9,996 nt of DNA from CADCTB01 sp036269435 (lineage in GTDB: Bacteria; Actinomycetota; Acidimicrobiia; Acidimicrobiales; AC-14), in assembly GCA_036269435.1 (NCBI GenBank), contig DATASA010000217.1:1-9996 (forward strand), given 5' to 3'. Below, piece after piece: positions 1 to 5,509 of this stretch (within the stretch, counting starts at the first letter, position 1; every line of letters starts with the position of its first letter). The notes under the pieces are model-generated. The model saw nothing but the letters and a program-made list of their open reading frames with translations, was not told the DNA's origin and did not search any database. The translations under genes were made by a program, and so were the position numbers.

Positions 1-1350
1 GGCGAGGGCCTCGTCGAGCAGGGCGATGCCGGCCAGCGCCATCTCCTCGCTGATCACCAGGGGAGGGGTGATGCGCAGGACGGAGCCGGCGCCGGCGACG
101 AGGATCCCGCGGCGGGCCAGGGCGACGAGAAGGCGGCGGGCGACCGCGGGCGCCACGGGCGTCTTGGCCGAGCGGTCGCTCACCAGCTCCAGGGCGAGGA
201 GCATCCCCACGCCCCGGACGTCGCCGATGATCGGATGGCGGTCGGCCAGCTCACGCAGGGCCGTCAGCATGCTGGCGCCGACCGACCGGCCGTTGGCCAG
301 GATGGTCCCGTCCTCCAGCATGCCGAGGACGGCGATGCCTGCGGCGCAGGCCAGGTTGCCGCTGGCGAACGTGGACGCGCCCGCGCCGGGCCGGCCGAAC
401 GGGAGGCCGTCGAGGACCTCGCGGCGCGACGCGAGGAGCGAGATCGGATATCCGCCGGCCAGGCCTTTGCCGGCCAGGAGGACGTCCGGTACGACGCCGG
501 ACGATTCGAACGCCCACATCGGGCCCGTCCGGCCCACGCCGGTGAGGATCTCGTCGAAGATCAGGAGCGCGCCGGTGCGGTCGCACAGGGCGCGCAGGTG
601 GGCGAGGAACTCGGGCGGGAACGCGATCACGCCGCCCACTCCCTGTACCGGCTCGACGATGACCGCGGCGAGACGGCCCTCGGCGGACTGCTCGTACACG
701 CGGTCGACCAGCCGGGCGCAGGCGACGGCGCAGCGGTCGGGCGTCAGGTCCAGGGGGCAGCGGTAACAGTTGGCGTTCGGGCTGTGCAGGGCGCCGGGCG
801 CGAACGGGCCGTAGCCGTGCTTGAGGGGGAAACCGCCCATGAGCGACATGGCGCCGAGAGTCCGGCCGTGCCAGGCCTGATGGAAGGAGATGACCTCGTA
901 GCCGCCGGTGTGGGATTTGGCCAGGCGCAGGGCGGCCTCCACCGCCTCCGCCCCGGTGGAGTACATCTGGAACGTCTGCAGCGTCGGCGGCAGCGTGCGG
1001 GCCAGCGCCTCGAAGAAGGTGGCGCGCGCCGGCGTGGCGAAGTCGAAATAGTGCAGCAGCCGGGCGCTTTCCTCGGCAACGGCCCGGGCCACCGCGGGCG
1101 GGGCGTGGCCCACGTTGGCCACCACCGCTCCCGACGAGAAGTCCACGAACAGGTTGTCGTCGACGTCGCGCACCACGGCCCCGCGCCCGTCCTTGAGCAC
1201 CAGGCGCAACCACTGGGCGCCCGGCGACGAGTTCGACGCGTGATGGGCGGCGTCACGCGCCCACAGCTCCTGCGACCGCGGTCCCGGCACCTCGGTGCGG
1301 ATCCGGGGCGCCGAGGCGAAGTCCAGGTCGAGGTCGAGGCCGACGGTCAC
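1..1350 (-). CDS. Class III (GabT/OAT-like) PLP aminotransferase, 3' end cut by window
   Basis: The frame is open from a GTG at 1350 to the window edge: 450 codons with no stop, so only the last few residues are missing (the family is about 430-460 aa). It should transfer an amino group between an amino donor and an aldehyde or ketone using PLP in the cytoplasm. Visible motifs, in order, are STGAEAVEAA (131-140, PLP phosphate loop), FHQAWHGRT (155-163), the VEPVQGVGG segment just before residue 245, the PLP-pyridine aspartate in IFDEI (D266) and the Schiff-base lysine in LLAGKGLAGGY (K295). The D-to-K spacing of 29 is normal for fold type I class III enzymes. The GTG start overlaps the stop of the glycosyltransferase gene (GTGA, 1350-1347), so the two are probably translationally coupled. 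Substrate is not readable. Next to a glycosyltransferase and a phosphopantetheinyl transferase it could aminate a sugar, a chain-terminal aldehyde or a beta-keto intermediate; that is inference. Confidence 0.9.
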   Translation of the reverse strand, partial: MTVGLDLDLDFASAPRIRTEVPGPRSQELWARDAAHHASNSSPGAQWLRLVLKDGRGAVVRDVDDNLFVDFSSGAVVANVGHAPPAVARAVAEESARLLHYFDFATPARATFFEALARTLPPTLQTFQMYSTGAEAVEAALRLAKSHTGGYEVISFHQAWHGRTLGAMSLMGGFPLKHGYGPFAPGALHSPNANCYRCPLDLTPDRCAVACARLVDRVYEQSAEGRLAAVIVEPVQGVGGVIAFPPEFLAHLRALCDRTGALLIFDEILTGVGRTGPMWAFESSGVVPDVLLAGKGLAGGYPISLLASRREVLDGLPFGRPGAGASTFASGNLACAAGIAVLGMLEDGTILANGRSVGASMLTALRELADRHPIIGDVRGVGMLLALELVSDRSAKTPVAPAVARRLLVALARRGILVAGAGSVLRITPPLVISEEMALAGIALLDEALA

Positions 1351-2543
1351 GAGCTCGCGCCGACCAGCGGGCGCCGCTCGGCGGCGAGCTCCTCCAGGAG
1401 CGCGACCCCGCGCTCGGGGCCGGGCATGGCGGCCAGCTCCGCCTGCACCCGGCGCGCCGCGGTCCGCAACGCCGGATCGGCGAGCAGCCGCTCGACCTCC
1501 GCCCGGACCGCCTCGGCGCTCACCTCGCCCGGCAGCAGGCGGCGGCCGACGCCGGCGGCGACGCACGCCTCGGCGTTGTGGAACTGGTTGGCGCCCTGGG
1601 GCAGCAGCAGAAGGGGCAGGCCGTGGGCGAGCACGGGCAGGATGGCCGTGCCTCCCTGGTTCACCACCGCGTCGCAGGACGGCAGGAGCAGCGACTGGGG
1701 GACGAATCGTTCGACGTGCACGTGGTCCGGCTGAGGGCCGAACGCAGCCGGGTCGTTGTCGGGACCGACGGTCACCACCGCCGTCACCGGTATGTCCCGC
1801 AGCGCGTCGAGGACGGCGGCGAACACGCGACCCGCTCTCGCGTTGAACACCGTGCCCAGGCTCACATAGACCACCGGCCGCCCGGACGGGAGGGAGCCGA
1901 ACCAGTCGGGCAGCGTCTCGCCCTCGGTGCCCGGCTCGATGGTCGCGTTCTGCACCTGGTGGGCGACGGCGACCTCACCGATCTCCGCCGACTGGAGCGA
2001 CGGCGGCGCCACGTCGAGGTACAGATACCGGAACAGACCGGCGAACGGCCCCACGTCCACGCCGAGCTCGCGGTGCAACGGCGCCAGCACCGCCCCGGCC
2101 AACCGGGCCATGGCGAGCGGGCGCAGGATGCCGACGCTCTGGTCGGCCCACGGGATCCCCGCCCGGGCCGCCACCGCCGGTCCGGCCAGCTCCGTCTCGT
2201 CGTGCACGAGGAGGTCGGGCTTCCACGTGCCGACGAGGGCCACCAGGTCGGCGGCGCGCGCCGGCGCGGCGACACCGGCCAGCATGCGGGGCACGAACGC
2301 CTCGAAGCGCTCCATGGCGACCAACGCGTCCTGCTCGGGGTACCGCCCCCGAGCCTCCTCGATCTGGCGGGCGAGGGACAGGCCGGCGGGGAACGCGGCG
2401 AAACCGGTCCGCTCGACGTGCGGGCAGAAGTCGGCCGCGGTGGCGAAGGCGACCTCGTGGCCGGCCCGGGTCAGGCCCTGGGCCAGGGCGAGCATGGGGT
2501 TGAAGTGACCGTGCCCGGGCAGGCACGTGCACAGCACCCTCAC
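1347..2543 (-). CDS. GT1/MGT-like nucleotide-sugar glycosyltransferase (GT-B fold)
   Basis: This 398-aa protein should transfer a sugar from an NDP-sugar to a small-molecule acceptor, as macrolide, aryl-polyketide and calicheamicin-type enzymes do. The N-terminus has the first beta strand and the loop with the catalytic histidine (MRVLCTCLPGHGHFNP, 1-16). The nucleotide-binding half begins near 220 with VVYVSLGTVFN (224-234). The donor-binding segment runs from VERFVPQSLLLPSCDAVVN (277-295) to LPLLLLPQGANQFHNA (309-324). Length is normal for the family. One oddity is NQGG at 295-298, where relatives usually have HGG, with the histidine contacting the donor diphosphate; Q296 replaces it. The ANQ at 318-320 is usually ADQ. 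The GTG start at 2543 overlaps the phosphopantetheinyl transferase stop (GTGA), with GGGGA five bases upstream as a fair ribosome binding site. No signal peptide or membrane segment is seen. Sugar and acceptor cannot be predicted. Confidence 0.9.
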   Translation of the reverse strand: MRVLCTCLPGHGHFNPMLALAQGLTRAGHEVAFATAADFCPHVERTGFAAFPAGLSLARQIEEARGRYPEQDALVAMERFEAFVPRMLAGVAAPARAADLVALVGTWKPDLLVHDETELAGPAVAARAGIPWADQSVGILRPLAMARLAGAVLAPLHRELGVDVGPFAGLFRYLYLDVAPPSLQSAEIGEVAVAHQVQNATIEPGTEGETLPDWFGSLPSGRPVVYVSLGTVFNARAGRVFAAVLDALRDIPVTAVVTVGPDNDPAAFGPQPDHVHVERFVPQSLLLPSCDAVVNQGGTAILPVLAHGLPLLLLPQGANQFHNAEACVAAGVGRRLLPGEVSAEAVRAEVERLLADPALRTAARRVQAELAAMPGPERGVALLEELAAERRPLVGASS

Positions 2544-3268
2544 GTGCGTCCCCGTCGCCTGTCCATTCCGCCGTCGACACTAGATGTGGGACCGATGGCC
2601 GCTGCGCCCCGCAGCGCGACGTCCCACGCGCGGCCTTCGGCGGCGACCGCTCCCACGTAGCGCGGGGCGGGCTGCAGCTCGCGGACGTACCAGGGCTCCG
2701 GGCCGGCGCCGCCCTCGATGCGCACGGGCCTGAAGCCTGCGTCGTCGGCGCGGCCGACGCCGATCGTGGCCGGCGCCACCGCCAGCCCGACCCCGATCCC
2801 CTTGAGGTACGCCTCCTTGGCCGTCCAGAGCCGCAGGAACGCGGTCGGCCGGGCCGCGGGCGCCAGCCCGGCCAGGGCCCGGGCCTCGGCGGGGCTGCAC
2901 GCCAGGCCGACCGCCTCGAGGCCGCCGGGGCCGCTGTCGACGTGCTCCAGGTCGACGCCGACCTCCCGGTCGGCCACGGCGACGAGCGCCAGCTCCCCGG
3001 CGTGGGCGAGATTGAACGAGAGACCGGCCGGGCCCTCGAGGCGCGGCTTTCCCGGGCCGTCGACGAGGCGGACGTCGGCCGGGGCGGTGGCGGTGGCCGC
3101 CCCCAGCACGTGGCGGAGCCAGCCCCGGGCGGTGCAGAACCGGCGGGCGGTCGTGGCGTCGCGAGAGCGCTCGGCCCGGGCCCGCTCCGACGGCGCCATG
3201 CTGGCCGCGAGCGCAGCGAGCACTTCCGGCGGGACGTCGAGCGGCGCGACCCACACCTCTACGATCAA
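2540..3268 (-). CDS. Sfp-type 4'-phosphopantetheinyl transferase
   Basis: This 242-aa enzyme moves 4'-phosphopantetheine from CoA to a serine of carrier proteins (ACP/PCP), converting apo to holo forms. All core Sfp motifs are present in order: GKPRL (73-77), SFNLAHAG (84-91), VGVDLEHV (103-110, with metal-binding D106 and E108) and FLRLWTAKEAYLKG (144-157, with K151, E152 and K156). Length is usual for Sfp-type enzymes. The last 20 or so residues form a loose Gly/Arg tail with no known role. The chosen start is TTG 3268. No clear Shine-Dalgarno precedes it, and GTG 3256 is an in-frame alternative that also keeps the VWVAPL strand. It is first in the minus-strand unit, divergent from the SDR gene by about 47 bp. 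Its presence implies PKS, NRPS or fatty-acid-like carrier proteins nearby, but none is in the window. Confidence 0.93.
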   Translation of the reverse strand: MIVEVWVAPLDVPPEVLAALAASMAPSERARAERSRDATTARRFCTARGWLRHVLGAATATAPADVRLVDGPGKPRLEGPAGLSFNLAHAGELALVAVADREVGVDLEHVDSGPGGLEAVGLACSPAEARALAGLAPAARPTAFLRLWTAKEAYLKGIGVGLAVAPATIGVGRADDAGFRPVRIEGGAGPEPWYVRELQPAPRYVGAVAAEGRAWDVALRGAAAIGPTSSVDGGMDRRRGRT

Positions 3269-3315
3269 CGCCGCATCGTACCGGTCACCATCTACGGTTG
3301 GCCGGGGAGGAGCTG
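3269..3315. promoter_or_regulatory. Short divergent intergenic region, presumed to hold both promoters
   Basis: This gap of about 47 bp separates two divergently read units, so the start signals for both must lie here or inside the flanking genes. TAnnnT hexamers that could be -10 boxes are TACGGT at 3293-3298 (plus strand) and TACGAT reading down from 3280 to 3275 (minus strand). Neither has a recognisable -35 at the right distance. An imperfect direct repeat, CATCGTACCGGT (3274-3285) and CATCTACGGT (3289-3298), has a 15-base period, and ACCGGT at 3280-3285 is palindromic. These could be a regulator site, but the match is weak. Promoter presence is inferred from gene layout. Confidence 0.35.
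3306..3312 (+). promoter_or_regulatory. Ribosome binding site GGAGGAG for the SDR gene
   Basis: GGAGGAG sits just before ATG 3316 (five bases between GGAGG and ATG). It decides the start: the upstream in-frame TTG at 3298 has no such site, and the protein from ATG 3316 begins right at the first Rossmann strand, as expected for an SDR. Confidence 0.75.
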
Positions 3316-4242
3316 ATGGACGGGCGACACGTGGGCATCGTCACCGGCGGCGGCCGTGGCATCGGTCGCGCCGCCGCCCTGGCCCTGGCCGCCGGGGGGC
3401 AGGCGGTCTGCGTGAACGACACCGGTGTGGCGCTGGACGGCCACGGGGCCGGCCCCGGCCCGGCCCAGGCCGTGGCGGCCGAGATCGTCGCCCGCGGAGG
3501 ACTGGCGCTGGCGGTCGGCGCTGACGCCAGGACCCGTGCCGGCGCCGAGGCGGTCGTCGCCGCGGCGACGGCGTGGAGCGGACGGTCTCCGTCGGTGCTG
3601 GTGCACGCGGCCGGCACCCTGCGCGACGCCATGGTGCACACGTCGTCCGACGACGACTGGGCCGACGTTCTCGGCTCCCACCTGTCGGTGGCGATCGAGC
3701 TGACCCGCGCCATGGCGGGCGGCGTGCGCGCCGCGGGCTACGGCCGGATCGTCTACCTCGGCGGCGCGGCCGGACTGGTCGGCGCCGTGGGCCAGGCTGC
3801 GTACGCAGTGGCCAAGGCCGGGCTGTTCGGGCTGACCCGCGCCGTCGCCCTCGAGATGGCCGGGCGCGACGTGTGCGTGAACTACGTCGCCCCGTTCGCC
3901 TTCACCCGCATGACCGAGTCGATCCCGCCGGTCACCGACCAGCTGCGGGCGTACCTCGGATCGGCCGCGGCGGCCACGCCGGCCGACGTCGCCCCCCTGG
4001 TCGCCTGGCTGTGCTCACCCGCCGCCGCCGGGGTGTCCGGGCAGGTGTTCGGCGCCCGGGGCGCAGAGGTGGCGCTGTGGTCCCAGCCCCGGCCGGAGGT
4101 GCGCCTGGTCGACGGCGACGGGTGGACCGCCGACTCGCTCGCCGCCGCCCGGGGTCGCCTGGAACCGCACTTCGTGCCGCTGGAATCGGAGTTCGACCTT
4201 TTCGGTGGCCCCCCCGTCCCGGTCGCGCGGCGGGTCGGGTGA
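3316..4242 (+). CDS. SDR-family oxidoreductase, MFE-2/hydroxyacyl-CoA dehydrogenase-like, with altered active site
   Basis: This 308-aa protein has a classical Rossmann NAD(P)-binding start, VTGGGRGIG (9-17). It is followed by VNDTGVALDGHG (33-44), a segment typical of SDRs related to the dehydrogenase domain of peroxisomal multifunctional enzyme type 2. VAPFAFTRMTE (191-201) and a C-terminal WLCSP...SGQVF block (231-245) support the same subgroup. These enzymes normally interconvert 3-hydroxyacyl- and 3-ketoacyl-CoA or similar substrates. The catalytic tyrosine and lysine are kept (Y163, K167 in YAVAK). The usual serine 13 residues before the tyrosine is G150 (YLGGAAGL), and the usual NNAG motif is HAAG (97-100). 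It may therefore work by a changed mechanism, on a substrate that supplies a hydroxyl, or not as a redox enzyme at all. It is first in the plus-strand unit, and its stop overlaps the next start (GTGA, 4239-4242). Confidence 0.88.
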   Translation: MDGRHVGIVTGGGRGIGRAAALALAAGGQAVCVNDTGVALDGHGAGPGPAQAVAAEIVARGGLALAVGADARTRAGAEAVVAAATAWSGRSPSVLVHAAGTLRDAMVHTSSDDDWADVLGSHLSVAIELTRAMAGGVRAAGYGRIVYLGGAAGLVGAVGQAAYAVAKAGLFGLTRAVALEMAGRDVCVNYVAPFAFTRMTESIPPVTDQLRAYLGSAAAATPADVAPLVAWLCSPAAAGVSGQVFGARGAEVALWSQPRPEVRLVDGDGWTADSLAAARGRLEPHFVPLESEFDLFGGPPVPVARRVG

Positions 4243-4961
4243 GCGTTCCTCTCGCCGAACCGGCCTTCGCTGCCGAGGTGGCCGGCGCCGCGGCCGCCCA
4301 TGCGGTGGGGGCGGAGTACGTCGCCGCGCTGGGCAAGGTCGTCCTCAGCCACGTGCGCAACGAGCTGGCCGGAGCCACCGCGTTCGACGAGCCCGCCATC
4401 GCACTGGCGCCCGCACCGAAGCAGAAGTGGCTGGCGTGCCGCATCGCCATGGAGGAGTACGGCCACCACCTCAAGTTCTCCCGGCTGGCGGCCGAGCTGG
4501 GGCTCGACCCGACCGCCGACGGCCGGACGCTTTCGGTGTTCGACTTCCCGCTCACGTCGTGGGCCGAGTTCGTCGTGCTGAAGGCGCTCGTGGACGAAGC
4601 GGAGGTCGTGCTGATGGAGGACCTCCTGGCCGCGTCGTACCTGCCGTTGCGCAACCTCGTCGCCCGGCTGTTGCCCGAGGAGCACTTCCACGTGTCCTTC
4701 GGTCGGGCCCACACCCGGGAGCTGATCGCCGATCCGGCCAACCGGCCGGTTGTGCAGCGGGCGGTCGACGACCTCGTCCGCTTCACCGTCCCGTTCTTCG
4801 GGCGCAGCGTCTCGCCCAACAACGCGACCTTCCGACGGTGGGCGGTGAAGCACCGGACCAACGACGAGGCCCGGGCCCACTGGACCGGGCGTTGCCGGCA
4901 GTTCGTCGAGGCCGAGCTCGGACTGCGGTTTCCGGAGGTGGACCCGCACTGGAACGGCTGA
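4239..4961 (+). CDS. PaaA-like di-iron aryl-CoA oxygenase (ferritin-like fold)
   Basis: This 240-aa protein matches, along nearly its whole length, my recollection of PaaA, the catalytic subunit of phenylacetyl-CoA 1,2-epoxidase. Likely iron ligands are E42 (NELAGA), E73 and H76 (MEEYGHH), D119 or E120 (LVDEAEV), and E148 and H151 (PEEHFHVSFG), giving the paired ExxH pattern of ferritin-like di-iron enzymes. FDFPLTSWAEF (101-111) corresponds to the FNYPTLSWAD stretch of PaaA, and the end (RRWAVKHRTNDEAR, then a terminal DPHWNG) to the PaaA C-terminus. At 240 aa it is shorter than PaaA (about 310). It probably uses O2 to oxidise the ring of an aryl-CoA or arylacetyl-CoA. PaaB, PaaC, PaaD and PaaE homologues are not in the window. 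The GTG start at 4239 overlaps the SDR stop. The aryl-CoA ligase two genes downstream could supply its substrate (inference). Confidence 0.85.
   Translation: MSVPLAEPAFAAEVAGAAAAHAVGAEYVAALGKVVLSHVRNELAGATAFDEPAIALAPAPKQKWLACRIAMEEYGHHLKFSRLAAELGLDPTADGRTLSVFDFPLTSWAEFVVLKALVDEAEVVLMEDLLAASYLPLRNLVARLLPEEHFHVSFGRAHTRELIADPANRPVVQRAVDDLVRFTVPFFGRSVSPNNATFRRWAVKHRTNDEARAHWTGRCRQFVEAELGLRFPEVDPHWNG
4934..4940 (+). promoter_or_regulatory. Strong Shine-Dalgarno-like GGAGGTG near the end of the PaaA-like gene
   Basis: GGAGGTG lies inside the last codons of the PaaA-like gene (it encodes part of PEVD). No ATG, GTG or TTG in the next gene's frame follows at a usable distance. CTG codons in that frame sit at 4949 (eight bases after the motif) and 4958 (overlapping the stop as CTGA). 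It may mark a CTG start for the next gene, or simply reflect a Glu-Val codon pair. Confidence 0.3.
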
Positions 4962-5029
4962 GCCGCGGGGGGATCGCCGAGGCGAGCGGGTCGGGTGGAC
5001 AGGCCGTCGCGCCGCTGCTCGCCCTGCTG

Positions 5030-5509
5030 ATGGCCGCGCCGGACCCGGTCGTCGAGCGCCGCGTGCCGGACGTGCTCACCCGCCAGACGCCGGCGGGCAC
5101 CGTCGACCTTCCCGTCGCCGTCGTCGGGCTGGCCGAGGCGGTGCGGGCCGCCGATCGAGTCGACCCGACGTGGCTGGCGGCCGTCGACCGGTGCCGGGCG
5201 GCGGCGCGCCGTGCGCTGGTGGACGCCGGCCGGGAGGTCGAGCTCGAAGAGGCCCTCCGCGTGGCCGTGCCGCTGGCGACCGAGCGGTTCGATCCCTTCG
5301 ACGACCAGGACGTGGACGCCCACGTCGTCTCGTGCGCCCAGCTCTGGCTGTTCACCGCCGCCGTCGCGTCCGCCCTGGCCCATCCGGCGGCGGACCCGTT
5401 CGGCCCGTGGGGCCGGCTCGTCGCCGGCGGCTGGTGGCCGGTCGGGCCGAGCGGCGGGCGGCTGGTCCTCAGCCGGCCTCGGCGCCGGGCGCGCGGGGAC
5501 CGGGCGTGA
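5030..5509 (+). CDS. Hypothetical protein, unrecognised, in operon with the aryl-CoA ligase
   Basis: I do not recognise this family. From ATG 5030 it is 159 aa: an alanine- and valine-rich, probably helical protein with no signal peptide or clear membrane segment. The more distinctive part is near the C-terminus: a Cys-containing segment SCAQLWLFTAAVASALAHP followed by DPFGPWGRLVAGGWWPVGP, rich in Trp, Pro and Gly, then a basic Arg-rich tail. No ExxH metal motif is seen, so it is not an obvious PaaC-like partner. The start is uncertain: ATG 5030 is the first standard start but lacks a ribosome binding site and leaves a 68-base gap in an otherwise overlapping operon. The frame is open upstream, and CTG 4949 or CTG 4958 would add 27 or 24 residues. 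The stop overlaps the ligase start (GTGA, 5506-5509). Its position between an oxygenase and a ligase suggests a pathway-specific role such as a small partner protein or substrate handler, but this is a guess. Confidence 0.65.
   Translation: MAAPDPVVERRVPDVLTRQTPAGTVDLPVAVVGLAEAVRAADRVDPTWLAAVDRCRAAARRALVDAGREVELEEALRVAVPLATERFDPFDDQDVDAHVVSCAQLWLFTAAVASALAHPAADPFGPWGRLVAGGWWPVGPSGGRLVLSRPRRRARGDRA

Noticed and set aside
235..1734. A 499-codon open frame on the plus strand opposite the aminotransferase
   Set aside because: The minus-strand frame has clear aminotransferase motifs including PLP lysine K295; the plus-strand product has no recognisable motif and biased composition.
4239..4961. 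PaaA-like gene as part of ordinary phenylacetate degradation
   Set aside because: None of PaaB, PaaC, PaaD, PaaE, PaaG, PaaZ or a phenylacetate-CoA ligase of the PaaK type is seen here, and the neighbours are tailoring and activation enzymes. Flanking sequence could still change this.
4239..4961. Heme-oxygenase-like di-iron enzyme (SznF/UndA type)
   Set aside because: The metal motifs are paired ExxH as in ferritin-like enzymes, and the sequence follows PaaA through its C-terminus.
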